A DNA stretch of 64,000 nt from Primulina eburnea (Eukaryota > Streptophyta > Magnoliopsida > Lamiales > Gesneriaceae). A program made the position numbers and the translations under genes. Positions within the stretch are counted from its first letter, which is position 1; each line of letters begins with the position of its first letter. The notes beneath the pieces were generated by a model. It was given only the letters and a program-made list of their open reading frames with translations. It ran no database searches and had not been told where the DNA came from. The stretch is from assembly GCF_022965805.1 (NCBI RefSeq), contig NC_133104.1:20135071-20199070 (forward strand), in the 5' to 3' direction. This document shows positions 1 to 10,981 of this stretch, in pieces.

Positions 1-900
1 TGGCACACTGGGAAGATAGCGGGCTTCTGAGGCGCCCCTTGCTGCTGAATTGGACCCTTTCTCTTTGGCGGTCCTGGATAAGGCTTTTTCCCAGGCGACC
101 CCTGAAACGGCCTCTTAAACTGGGATCTCTGCTGTTGTTGCTGTTGGTGTTGCGGTGGTGCCTGATAGGGCCTCTTGCCCTGTCGGTCCGCCTCTATATC
201 CCTCAGATCCTGTTCTGCCGCCAAAGCCCTAGAAACTGCAACTGCGTATGTAGAGGGGCCAGCTACTCTCACATCGCGGCGTAGGATCGGCTGTAACCCA
301 TTCAGAAAATGCCTTAACTTTGCTTGGGCATCGTTTGCAATGAGGGGTACAAAGTAACACCCCCTCTCGAACTTCCTAACAAACTCTGCCACGCTACTAC
401 CTCCCTGACGCAGCGTCATAAACTCACTGGTGAGTCTGGATCTTACCTCCTCAGTGAAATATTTGGAGTAGAACGCCTCTTTGAATCCATTCCACGACAG
501 AGTCTGCAAGTTTACTGCCACCGATGCACTCTCCCACCACAGTCTAGCATCCCCTGACAGCAAGAATATATCTGACCCTGTCAGCGTCCATCAGCTCCAT
601 GAAGTCGAATATTACTTCGATGGACTTGATCCATCCCTCAGCTACCATCGGGTCAGTGGTACCCGAAAACTCCTTCGGACTCATCCTCCGGAATCGCTCA
701 TATACCGCCTCTGTCCTAGGCCTCTCCTCGGGGCCTGCAGTAGTCTGGTTCCTCGCAAACTGCGCGAAGAACTGTGTCATGCCTGCAAGCATCTGAGCCT
801 GCATGTCTGGAGGTGGTGGTGGCGGATTGGCTCTTTCCTCCTCTCGGTGCTCCATGTCCTCAGTCCTTGCTTCCTGGTTAACCATACGTCTAGGAGGCAT
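1..900 (-). pseudogene. gag of gypsy element A1 (partial, frameshifted)
   Basis: The frame begins with ATG at 898-900 (MPPRRMVNQEA...), has a proline run (about residues 29-34), and then the retrotransposon gag core with RMSPKEFSGTTDP and a DADRVRY segment. Near 555-560 the frame shifts. The next frame continues the core (GDARLWWES, then LTSEFMTLRQGG and LRHFLNGLQP) and a Gln-rich linker toward base 1, so the zinc knuckle and pol lie off the left edge. Gag would assemble the virus-like particle. The frameshift makes this copy non-functional. Family assignment rests on the MPPRR start and the gag core; a Tekay/Del-like chromovirus is likely. Confidence 0.8.
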
Positions 901-1121
901 ACTGTTCCAATAATTTACCCACCACGTAAACCCAACATGCATGAACATAAATCAATATCTTAAGATGCAAGTAATTCAAACTTAAAACATGCACATACTG
1001 AAATCATAACTTAATGCTTACTACATAACATAAATTTGAAACTTTAAAACTTACAGACTTGAGGTGTGACTTCGTGAGCTTCTTGCGACTGGCAGTAAGC
1101 GTAACCCTTTACAAGAACACC

Positions 1122-1133
1122 GCTCTGATACCA
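1122..1133 (-). other. Primer-binding site (initiator tRNA-Met) of A1
   Basis: The minus strand reads TGGTATCAGAGC two bases inside the LTR end. This is the usual match to the 3' end of plant initiator tRNA-Met. Between it and gag (901-1121) is untranslated leader with no other feature that I see. Confidence 0.9.
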
Positions 1134-1797
1134 ACTGTAACGAACCGTACTTTTACTACTTAAAAGTTGCGGAAGAATTTAAAATTTTCTTTTAAACTAA
1201 AAGGAATGCGGAAATGAAATCTAATACGGTCGTCACTACATCCTTCGTCAATAAAAATGTTTGAAATCGACATCACCAATAAAATTTGCTAAAAAGAAAC
1301 ACTTGCTCCAAAAGTCTTGAAATGAAACATAACATCAGAGTATTTTGAACTTGCATAAAAATCGTAAAATAACATGGGTGGTCCTCGGGTTTAGCCTGCC
1401 GCTCAGTCCAAGTCTGCCCCTTGGTCACCACCTCCTGTCTCCTCAACATAGTCACCTGCATCGATCAAGTCTAGTGAGTCTAAAGACTCAACACGTATAA
1501 ACTTGAATAACGAGTACTACATAATAAAATCACATGCAACTTTAAAATAGGACATACATAACTTGAAACTTGAACTTGCGTATTAAAACTTGAACATACG
1601 TACATACATACTTCGACGTGCCATAACTTAAACTTTTCATAAACATGCTGCATACTTGAACATACTTGCACATACATAACTTCATCATTTTTGCGTAGAG
1701 GATGTTTCAAAGCAAGTGACCCATACATAATAAACGCCTGATCAGACAAACCGCAGTACTGGGCTGACAGGGACGTATCCACTGCCACATATATGAG

Positions 1798-1890
1798 ATC
1801 CCCGTTCATAATTTAACGGACTGGTTGGTCCCCGTTCATAATTTAACGCTTTCCAACCATGATCTAACCCGTTCATAATTTAACGGGGCG
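1798..1890 (-). repeat. Short interspersed boxes CGTTAAATTATGAACGGG in LTR A1
   Basis: Three near-copies of CCGTTCATAATTTAACG lie within about 90 bp (seen on the plus strand), separated by 15-35 bp. The homologous site of LTR A2 (23446-23565) has four. Function is unknown. Confidence 0.7.
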
Positions 1891-2215
1891 GAGAGGTCCT
1901 CGGCCACGTTCACGGACTTCCAAACCCATTCAATTTGGTCACAAGACATTTAGAATACCTCAAAACTTAAAATATTTTCTTGCACGTCAAACATAATTAC
2001 TTGTCGTTGAGGGATTCATTGGACTTCGATCGGGGCCGTTGCTGCACACTAACATGAATTTGCATAACTTAAACGTAGAAATCATACTTACTCTGTAGTT
2101 CAATCATTACTTAGGGCATTCTAAAATTTCCCATAACACGACCTTGATAACCCTTGCACTAAACCATGACATCAAACCTCAAACATGCTATAATAATTTT
2201 CCCAATTTATGAAGG

Positions 2216-2475
2216 ACACGGACCCCGTGCCTACATTCGCGTAAGGGTCCGTGTAGACTCGGGTAAAAGGGTTCGGAAAGAAGGGTGGACACGGACCCCG
2301 TGCCAGGGTCCGGGCGGAGGTCCGTGTAGACTCTGGAAAAAGGCTCCGAAAAGAATCAAAAGCACGGACCCCGTGTCAGGGTCTGCATGGAGGTCCCTGT
2401 AGACTCTGTAATGGCGCACCAAGAGAAAAAAACAAAGACACGGACCCCGTGTCAGGGTCCGTGCTTGGGTCCGTG
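2216..2475 (-). repeat. GC-rich inverted-repeat array (CGGACCC / GGGTCCG) in LTR A1
   Basis: About four units have arms CGGACCC and GGGTCCG around a short CGTGYCA-type loop, separated by spacers of about 40-50 bp that resemble each other (GACTCTGG...). The array is far richer in GC than the surrounding LTR. The same array lies at the same offset in LTR A2. Confidence 0.8.
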
Positions 2476-3345
2476 TACCTGCGGGACAAACGAAGCTACG
2501 AAAATTCTTTACATGCTTTGCTCAACTTTCTAGACTCGGTTGCACGGACAATGAAACGACACCCCGAGACCCATCATATCATGCCCTAACATCAAACCAT
2601 AAACGTACAAACACCCAAGGCAACGATGTTCCATTACGACACATCCAATTCAAAACATAGCAATTCACACCAATTCGTTACCTACGACTTCTAGTGCGTG
2701 TGAGTGCCTATCGACACTAGGCGACGCATCAATTGACATCCTATCATCATAATAATCATACCTAGACGCAGCAACGATCACCCATCGATCCCCAACGCAG
2801 CCTGCAACAAAGAAACTTCAAGAACACAATTTTCGTAAAAGTCTCAGTTTGAGCAGTCCCACGAAAAACGCCATAACTCGCTCAATTGTTATCCAAAATT
2901 TTCGAATCATATATCAAATCGAAGGTATTGAAAAGTTCTACAACTTTGTAGTTGAAAGTTTTCTCAAAATCCCAGTAGAAAAATCACAGTTTTGATACGA
3001 ACAGAAAAATCGAAAATCCCAGATCTGAAAAGTGTTTCAAAGTGATCCCAACGTAGTTGCTCAAACTTTTACGCATCATACACACGGTTTTACACAAAAA
3101 TAACAACGCACGCATAATATGACATGGTCGATGCATCAAGAACAGAATATACGTGCCTTTTCGATATTTAAAAGTACCGTAACGATGACACCGACGCGGG
3201 AGAGAAGCGAGGTTGATCCGGGACGACTTGCGGCTCGACTTTCTTGCAATAAAACTCTCGAAAATTTGCTAGAAGATGGAGAGGGAGGGGGCGGCTGCTC
3301 TCTAGAAATAACCCTAGGTTTTCACTCTTTCAAATAATAAAACTG

Positions 3346-3424
3346 AATGTGTGTGTGTTATACGATATTTAGTGTGTGTTTGTGTGTGTGAGTGTGGGTG
3401 TGTAAACATGTGTGTGTGCGTGTG
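3346..3424. repeat. TG/GT microsatellite
   Basis: Imperfect GTGTGTGT tract inside LTR A1. The A2 LTR has only a short CACACA-rich version at the homologous place (21945-21995), so the tract has expanded in A1. Confidence 0.8.
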
Positions 3425-3882
3425 TTAAAGAGTAGATTAGGGAATGATTTTTGCTTAATTAAAATCATTAGCAATTAATTAAAAATACTATCTATCCTCT
3501 CAACTAATAAAAGCCCTTAGTGAATTGTACAAGTGCTAGACTTTTAAAAGTTTAAAACTCCCAAAATTACTAAATACGTGATTTAAGCTTAAAATGCTAA
3601 AACTCAATAAATTATTTAAACGCCCCATTCCTGACTTAAAATAAAGTACCACATAAAATTTCCAAAATCGTCACCGGTCTCTTCCTCGATCCCGCCTCGA
3701 ATAATCGCCTGAAATATGAAACTCGAAAGACATTTTAACGTGCATCACAATGAACATGAATAATTTAAAATAATGCATTTTTCATAATCTATGCATGGCT
3801 AAAACTCATTTAAAATTAATTAAATGATTTAACAATTTAAGTAAATGCATGGGTTATACATGTAATGAATTTGGGCACTACA

Positions 3883-4275
3883 GCTATGATGTTCATGTTT
3901 TAGAGTTGATGGTATTTATGTTTTCAAAGCCATGTTTTACTGAGTATACTATGTATCATTGCTATGTAAGAGTTCCACTTGCTGAGTTTTATACTCATTT
4001 CAGTTATTTCATGTGATGCAGATAAGAGTGACGGGCCAGGACGTTGACTGTGGATTGGAGTCATATGCATACGAAGATTGGAAGTAAGAAGTTTGTTTTG
4101 CAAGCAATATTTTTGGACATGATCATTAAAATGATGTTTTGTATTTTGATGTATCATTTAGTTGATCATGTTGATACTTTTGATGATATTTGGAAATGTA
4201 TTTTGAAACTCCTTCCAGTTGTAAGAAAATTTTAAATTCCGCTGTATTTTATTATAAATGGGTCGAGGTGTCACA
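3883..4275 (+). repeat. 5' LTR remnant of B1
   Basis: This matches the last 390 bp or so of the B1 3' LTR and ends GGTGTCACA directly before the leader. The first 1.2 kb of this LTR lies left of A1, outside the window. Confidence 0.88.
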
Positions 4276-4280
4276 TTTAG

Positions 4281-4292
4281 TGGTATCAGAGC
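4281..4292 (+). other. Primer-binding site of B1
   Basis: TGGTATCAGAGC five bases after the LTR end, matching initiator tRNA-Met. Confidence 0.9.
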
Positions 4293-4408
4293 ACCGTTCT
4301 TCGGACCAATGCATATGACTTCGTCTACTTTCAACTGTCCGGGTATGTTTTCTTTGCATCTATCCATTGTTATCTATTGATATGTCTTTTGTGAGCACAT
4401 TGTAGAGT

Positions 4409-7151
4409 ATGCCTCTTAAGCGTAAGGCGTCAGAGGGTGAGGATAGTTCTTCCTCGAGAGTTGTTGACGAGTTTGGCAAGTTGCTTAAAGAGCAGGCCAA
4501 AGTTCATAGCGAGCAGATTCAGCAGCTGTTTCAATTGCAAGGAACAGGACAGGGTAGAGGCCAAGTGAGAGGCCAAGTAGCTCAAGTAGTTGGCACTGAT
4601 GCCGTCTTTTCTGCTTTTAAGAGAATGGATCCACCGGAATTCGCAGGTAGCACTGATCCGTTAGTGGCTGTCGAGTGGATTAAAGCGCTTGAAGCAATCT
4701 TCGACCATCTCCAGTATGAAGATAAAGACAGGATCAGCTGTGCAGTATTCATGTTGGTAAAGGCTGCACGTATCTGGTAGAATGCCGCTAAGGTTGGTGT
4801 CGATGTTTCAGCTTTGAAGTGGCAAGAGTTCACAGACCTGTTCTACGACAAGTACTTCCCAGATGCACTTCGAGCTAGGAAGGTGACTGAGTTTCTGGAG
4901 CTTCGACAGGGAGGCATGAACGTTGATGAGTACATTCTCAAGTTCGAGGAAGGTTGCCTGTTTGCTCCGTATATTGCTTCTAACGACAGGGATAAAGGTG
5001 CTCATTTCATTCGAGGCCTTAGAGCAGAGATCAGAAGGGATATCAACATGTCCCAGGCCGTGACATTCAAAGAGATCGTGTCTAAGGCGTTTTTGGCTGA
5101 ACAAGACGAGAAGGATATTGCCAGAGAGAGGCAGGAGAGGCATCAAGCTATTGCTCAGAGAGGCCAGGGCTCGAATCAGAGATGCAAGGATCGTTTCAAA
5201 GGGAAGGGCAAGATAGAATCGAGTCCTAGACCACCGCCAGTTCCAGTTGATCCTGAGAAGCCGTTGTGTCCTAAATGCAGCAGACATCATCGAGGAGAGT
5301 GCAGATTTGGCACTCATATTTGTTATCGTTGTGGCACTGCAGGCCACATTGCTAAAGATTGTCCTAGGGGAGAGAGCAAGGATAAGGTGCAGGGTCGCAT
5401 CTTTACGATGACCAAAGAAGGTATAAACCATGATTCTTCTGTGATCTCTAGCACTATTTTAATTTCAGGAAGAGTAGCTACGACTTTGATTGATACAGGT
5501 GCTACTCATTCTTTTATGTCTGAATTGTTTTTGAGATCGTTGGATATAGTTCCTTCTTTTATTCCCCTCCAGTTTAATGTTGTTTTGCCTTCGGGGGATG
5601 TGTTGTGCCCGACGTCGATTGTGTATGCGTGCTCTGTTCGTATTGATGAGCGAGTGGTCTTTGCTGATTTGATAGTTATCCCTATGGTTGCATTTGATGT
5701 TATTCTTGGCATGGATTGGCTATCAACCTATCGTGCAGTGATTGATTGCGTTGCTAAGACGGTAACTTTTGCAGATGATGGCAATAGGGAAGGTATGCTC
5801 GCCAGTGCAGGTACTTCGTTGGTCCTTCCTTTTATTTCTTGTCTTGAAGCTGAGAAGTTGATGTGTAGAGGTTGTGATGTGTTTCTGGCTTCGATTGTGG
5901 ATGTGGATAGAATGATTAAGTTGAATATAGATGATATCGATGTTGTGAGGGAGTTTGCTGATGTGTTTGAGGATGATGTGCCGGGTTTGCCGCCGGATAG
6001 GGATGTTGAATTTGTGATTGATCTAGCTCCAGGTACGGTTCCTATTTCTAAGGCTCCGTATAGGATGGCTCCTACTGAGATGAAGGAGTTGAAGACACAG
6101 TTGCAGGATCTTTTAGACAAGGGTTTTATTCGACCGAGTTCTTCGCCTTGGGGAGCTCCGGTTCTTTTTGTCAAGAAGAAAGATGGGTCGTTGCGGCTGT
6201 GTATCGACTATAGGGAGCTCAACAAAGTGACTATCAAGAACAAGTATCCGTTGCCACGGATAGATGATTTGTTTGACCAACTTCAGGGTGCCACTGTATT
6301 TTCGAAGATTGATCTTCGGTCTGGCTACTACCAGTTGAAGGTTAGGGAGTGTGATATCCCTAAGACAACGTTCCGGACCAGGTATGGTCACTATGAGTTT
6401 CTGGTGATGTCTTTTGGTCTGACCAATGCTCCTTCGGTCTTCATGGATCTGATGAACCGTGTGTTCAAGCCGTATTTGGATAGCTTCGTCATTGTTTTCA
6501 TCGACGACATATTGATCTATTCCAAGACCAGAGAACTTCATGCAGAGCATCTTAGAGTGGTTCTTCAACTGTTGAGAGAGAGGAGACTGTTTGCTAAGCT
6601 GAAGAAGTGCGAGTTCTGGTTGGAGCATACTTCTTTTCTAGGCCATGTTGTTTCGAAGGATGGTATAGCTGTTGATCCAGCGAAGATTGAGGCGATTCAG
6701 AAGTGGCCTATTCCTACTACTGTATGAGGTACGCAGTTTTCTTGGTTTGGCGAGTTATTATCGTCGTTTCATCTCAGATTTCTCTAAGATTGCCCTGCCA
6801 TTAACCAATCTGACGAGGAAGACTGTGAAGTTTGAGTGGTCCAATGATTGTCAGAGTGCATTCCAAGAGTTGAAGGATAAGCTGACGACAGCTCCTGTTC
6901 TTTCATTGCCCAGTGGTTCAGAGGATTTTGTTGTGTATACCGATGCATCGAAGAAGGGTCTTGGTGCAGTGTTGATGCAGCGAGGTAAGGTTATAGCCTA
7001 TGCTTCTCGCCAGTTGAAAGACTATGAGAAGAATTGTCCGACGCATGATTTGGAGCTAGCAGCTGTGGTTTTCGCCTTGAAAATTTGGAGACATTATTTG
7101 TATGGCGAAAAGTGTGAAATTTTCACAGACCACAAGAGTTTGAAGTATCTG
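4409..7151 (+). pseudogene. gag-pol polyprotein of B1, part 1 (gag, protease, RT, start of RNase H)
   Basis: ATG at 4409 (MPLKRKASEGED). Gag core to about residue 260, two Cys/His knuckles ([12 protein letters not shown] and [14 protein letters not shown]), aspartic protease with [12 protein letters not shown] with the IDD catalytic box in [10 protein letters not shown], then an RNase H start ([19 protein letters not shown]). Breaks: an in-frame TAG at 4778-4780 in gag, and a frameshift near 6725 just after RT, where the frame moves to the one covering 6672-7151. The frame is then cut at 7151 by B2. The remainder is at 16783-18464. The polyprotein would be cleaved into capsid, protease, RT/RNase H and integrase. 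This copy cannot make it. Confidence 0.9.
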
Positions 7152-8757
7152 TGTAATAGCCGAGCTCGGTGTACGGTACGGTTTAAGCTTTACTTGTTAT
7201 TTGGGTTATGATTTAGATGTTTAGAGTTGTGTTTTGGGCTATAGTATTGTTGGTTAATGTTATCTTGAGGTATTAGATGTTGTTGGTTGTTCGTTTCAGT
7301 GTTTCGGTTCGATTTTATTTGGTCGTGTACTGTTCATTGCCGAAGCAAGAGTGCACCCGCGCTCTTAGAGGAGTGCCCCCGCGGTGTACTATTCATCATT
7401 TTGGTTTTGAAAGGCCGTGGCATCACCGCACCCGCGGCAGTGTAAGCACCGCACCCGCGATGAGACCGCACCCGCGGTAATTGTAGCACCGCACCCGCGG
7501 TGATCGTGCATGGGATTTTTGTTGGTATGCCGTGAACTTAGCGCACCCGCGGTGCTTGTGTGACCGCACCCGCGGTGTAAGTATGGGCGAGATATTTAGT
7601 TGCTTTTGGGAGTGGTTGGCCATACTTTATCTTATCCTTTCCTCTTCATTTCGAGATTCTCTCATTTCTTAAGGGTTTTCATCCATTTTATTCACTTTCT
7701 ACCTTTGATTCTTGGGTTTGTTTGGATTTCCGACTTGAGATCGACGTTCTCCGTGGTATAAGGAAGCTTAGGTAAGTTTTTGGTGCGATTCTATCATGGT
7801 TTTTGGAGATAAGTTGTTATAGGGTGTTGTTATTGATGGTTTAATGGATTATTTGACTTGTATTTGTGGATATAGAGTTGATTTTGGTGTTGTTTATGGA
7901 TTATTGTTGTAGGTGGTGTACCAAGATTTAGTTTGGAGGTGTTCGATTGGTTTGTAAGTGGAATTTCATCCTTTTTGCTCACATGATATTATATGTATTG
8001 TGTTTTAAAGATTTTAAAGTGATATTCCCTTCAATTGATCCATTGTTATGTATTGATTTCATTGATTATCTATTAGAGGCATTGTATGTCTCACTATTGT
8101 TAAAAAGGGAATACAAGAGAAAATAAGATTGTGAAACGACGGCTTTAAATGATATTCAGAGTTCAAATGTTTTATTGGATTGATTAATCATAGTCAGAGC
8201 ATTGCATGCAATTAGATGATCATCGACCATAGGCTTTTATCCCTCAGAGTTATCGGTTTATATCGATTGGGATATTAGCACCAGAGCAGAAATACTATCG
8301 ATATCAATCCGATCAGAGAAAATAGAATACTATCTTATTGCTATCTTATTGATATGCTATTGCTATAGTTATTGCTACAGTATTCATGTTTCAGAGTTGA
8401 TGGTTATGATTTCAAAGTCATGTTTTACAGAGTATATTGTATCATTGCTATGTTAGAGTTCCACTTGCTGAGATTTATTCTCATTTCAGTTATTGTCATG
8501 TGATGCAGATAAGAGTGACCGACCAGGACAGTGATCGTGGATGGGAGTCATATGCATACACCGTTGGAAGGAAGATTGTTTTGTATCATTTTGTAACATG
8601 ATCACACTAATGATATTTTTGTATTTTGTTATGTCATTGGAATGATCATGTGGTTATTTTGTAAACACTTTATGAAATGTAATTTTGAAATTCCTTCCAT
8701 TTGAAAGAAAATTTTAAATTCCGCTGTATTTTAATTGTAACGGGTCAGGGTGTCACA
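7152..8757 (+). repeat. 5' LTR of B2 (family B, 1.6 kb)
   Basis: Starts TGTAATAGCCGAG and ends GGGTGTCACA. Very similar to 15173-16782, with only scattered substitutions. Contains the GC-rich box array at 7350-7580. The leader 8758-8888 follows, with the PBS. No coding region; ORFs over the array are repeat-driven. Confidence 0.95.
7350..7580 (+). repeat. Array of about eight ACCGCACCCGCGGT-like boxes in B2 5' LTR
   Basis: Boxes start near 7353, 7373, 7425, 7448, 7465, 7488, 7541 and 7563. The consensus is a 5-bp inverted repeat (ACCGC / GCGGT) around ACCC, and most boxes contain CCGCGG. Six boxes are followed by a spacer of about 40 bp containing ATTTTTG...GCCGTGA, then two more boxes. The first two boxes are degenerate. 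Confidence 0.9.
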
Positions 8758-8762
8758 TTTAG

Positions 8763-8774
8763 TGGTATCAGAGC
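8763..8774 (+). other. Primer-binding site of B2
   Basis: TGGTATCAGAGC five bases after the 5' LTR end, matching initiator tRNA-Met. Confidence 0.9.
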
Positions 8775-8888
8775 GGTGTTCTTCGGACCAATGCATATGA
8801 CTTCGTCTACTCTCAACTGTCCGGGTATGTTTTCTTGCATCTATCCATTGTTATATATTGATTGGTGTCTTGTGAGCAATTGTAGAGT

Positions 8889-10594
8889 ATGCCTCCTAAG
8901 TGTAAGGCGGCAGAGGGTGAGGATAGTTCTTCCTCGAGAGTTGTCGACGAGTTCGGCAAGTTGCTTAAGGAGCAGGCTAAGGTGCATAGCGATCAGATTC
9001 AGCAGTTGCTCCGATTGCAAGGAGCAGGACAGGGTCGAGGCCAAGTGAGAGGTCAGGTTGCTCAGGCTGTTGGCACTGATGCCGTCTTTTCTGCTTTTAA
9101 GAGAATGGATCCACCGGAATTCGCAGGTAGCACCGATCCTCTAGTTGCTGTCGAGTGGGTCAAGGCGCTTGAAGCTATCTTCGATCATTTCCAGTATGAG
9201 GACAAAGACAGGATCATCTGTGCAGTGTTCATGTTGGTTAAAGCTGCTCGCATTTGGTGGAATGCGACCAAAGTTGGAGTTGATGTCTCTACTTTGAAGT
9301 GGTCTGAGTTTACTGATCTTTTCTATGACAAGTACTTCCCTGACGCACTTCGAGCGAGGAAGGTGACAGAGTTCTTGGAACTTCGACAAGGGAGCTTGGA
9401 TGTTGGCGAGTACATTCTGAAGTTCGAGGAGGGTTGCCTATTTGCTCCGTATATTGCTTCGAACGACAAGGACAAAGGCGCTCATTTCATTCGAGGCCTT
9501 AGAGCTGAGATTCGCCGTGATATCAACATGTCCAAGGCTGTTACTTTCAAGGAGATCGTGTCCAAAGCTTTGTTGGCCGAGCAGGATGAGAAGGACATCG
9601 CCAGGGAGAGGCAAGAGAGGCATCAAGCTATTGCTCAGAGAGGCCAGGGTTCTAATCAAAGGGGCAGGGATCGTTTCAAGGGCAAGGGCAAGATGGAGTC
9701 GAGTCCTAGACCTCTGCCAGTTCCAGTTGTTCCATTTGATCCCGAGAAGCCACTGTGTCCAAAGTGTGGCAAGCATCACCGTGGAGAGTGCAGATTTGGC
9801 ACTCATACTTGTTATCGTTGTGGCACGGCAGGCCACGTTGCCAGGAATTGTCCTCAAGGAGCTAGCCAAGGGAAGGTGCAGGGTCGTATCTTTTCGATGA
9901 CCAAGGAAGGTATTAATCACGATTCTTCATTGATCTCTAGTACTATTTTGATTTCAGGCAGAGTAGCTACTACTTTGATTGATACTGGTGCTACTCATTC
10001 TTTTATGTCTGAATTGTTTTTGAGATCTTTGGGTATAGTTCTTTCTGTTCTTCCCCTCCAGCTTAGTGTTGTTTTGCCTTCGGGAAATGTCTTGTGCCCG
10101 ACATCGATTGTCTTTGCGTGCCCTGTTCGTATTGAGGAGCGAGTTGTCTTCGCTGATTTGATTGTTATCCCTATGGTTGCCTTCGATGTTATTCTTGGCA
10201 TGGATTGGCTTTCGACTTACCGTGCAGTTATCGATTGTGTTGCTAAGAAGGTGACTTTTGCAGATGATGGCCAGGGAGGAGTTATCGCCAGCTCAGGTAC
10301 TTCGCTGGTCCTTCCTTTTATTTCTTGTCTTGAGGCTGAGAGATTGCTGTGTAGAGGTTGCGATGGGTTTCTTGCTTCTATTGTGGATGTTGATAGACTG
10401 ATTAAGTTGAATATTGATGATATTGATGTTGTGAGGGAGTTTGCTGATGTGTTTGAGGATGATGTTCCGGGTTTGCCACCGGACAGAGATGTTGAGTTCG
10501 TTATCGATCTAGCTCCTGGTACGGTTCCTATTTCTAAGGCTCCGTACCGGATGGCTCCTACTGAGATGAAGGAGTTGAAGGCGCAGTTGCAGGA
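8889..10594 (+). pseudogene. gag-pol polyprotein of B2, part 1 (gag, protease)
   Basis: ATG at 8889 (MPPKCKAAEGED). The frame is open with no stop through the gag core, two zinc knuckles ([26 protein letters not shown]) and the protease ([10 protein letters not shown]), up to the start of the RT segment ([13 protein letters not shown]). It is cut at 10594 by the D1 solo LTR; reading into that LTR gives a false C-terminus ending at 10631. RT resumes at 12411. Apart from the insertion and one later stop the coding sequence looks well preserved. Confidence 0.92.
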
Positions 10595-10692
10595 TGTAAG
10601 GCTCGAGAATTATCAGCTGTTATGGATGTGAGATTCACAAATTTGAAAATGCATGACATTTAAATCGGAATTGTGAGGTTTTGGTCGAAGCC

Positions 10693-10923
10693 ACACCGCA
10701 CCCGCGGTGTTAGAGATACAGCACCCGCGGTGCATTGAGAGGAAATTAGTGAAATTGTGCGAAGCAAGACCGCACCTGCGGTGTTAACAAGACCGCACCC
10801 GCAGTGGTGAGACCGCACCCGCGGTCATGCAGGGACCGCACCCGCGGTCTAAGTGTTGCAATTTTTGATGAACTCGCCGTGAGCACAGCGCACCCGCGGT
10901 ACAAGAGGAGCGCACCCGCGGTG
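10693..10923 (+). repeat. Array of about eight ACCGCACCCGCGGT-like boxes in D1
   Basis: Boxes start near 10695, 10720, 10769, 10792, 10812, 10834, 10888 and 10909. The box matches that of family B, and the plan is also the same: six boxes, a spacer with AATTTTTG...GCCGTGAGC, then two boxes. The LTR ends and most of the rest of D1 do not resemble family B. Confidence 0.9.
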
Positions 10924-10971
10924 CTGCATGCGAGAGATCCACCTCCTTTTCTTGGCTTGACACATGGCATG

Positions 10972-10981
10972 TATATATATA
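10972..10981 (+). promoter_or_regulatory. TATA-like stretch in D1
   Basis: TATATATATA about 50 bp downstream of the last box of the array. A plausible LTR core promoter; the start site is not visible. Confidence 0.45.

Larger units (their letters stand above)
1..3882 (-). mobile_element. Ty3/gypsy element A1, 5' part (LTR, PBS, gag), runs off left edge
   Basis: Read on the minus strand this is a 5' LTR (3882 to 1136), a primer-binding site and the start of gag, continuing past base 1. The LTR matches the 3' LTR of element A2 (21450-25520), so both belong to one family. It sits inside the 5' LTR of B1: the sequence from 3883 rightward is the end of a B-type LTR. The left end and its target-site duplication are outside the window; the right copy would begin GCTAT at 3883. 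Confidence 0.85.
1136..3882 (-). repeat. LTR of A1 (family A, about 2.75 kb)
   Basis: On the minus strand it starts TGTAGTGCCC and ends GGTTCGTTACA. It matches the A2 3' LTR along its length once the solo LTR nested in A2 is removed (2747 versus about 2735 bp). It contains short CGTTAAATTATGAACGGG boxes (1798-1890), a GC-rich inverted-repeat array (2216-2475) and a TG-rich microsatellite (3346-3424). I found no coding region in it; the ORFs across 2166-2422 and 3119-3337 are repeat-driven or chance. Confidence 0.9.

Noticed and set aside
7350..7580. CRISPR-like array of short palindromic repeats
   Set aside because: Boxes are about 14 bp, spacers are irregular, no cas genes are present, and the array lies in the LTR of a plant retrotransposon. 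The same holds for the other box arrays.
10589..10631. Natural C-terminus of the B2 polyprotein at 10631
   Set aside because: The last residues are read from the D1 solo LTR after the TSD; the true frame resumes at 12411.
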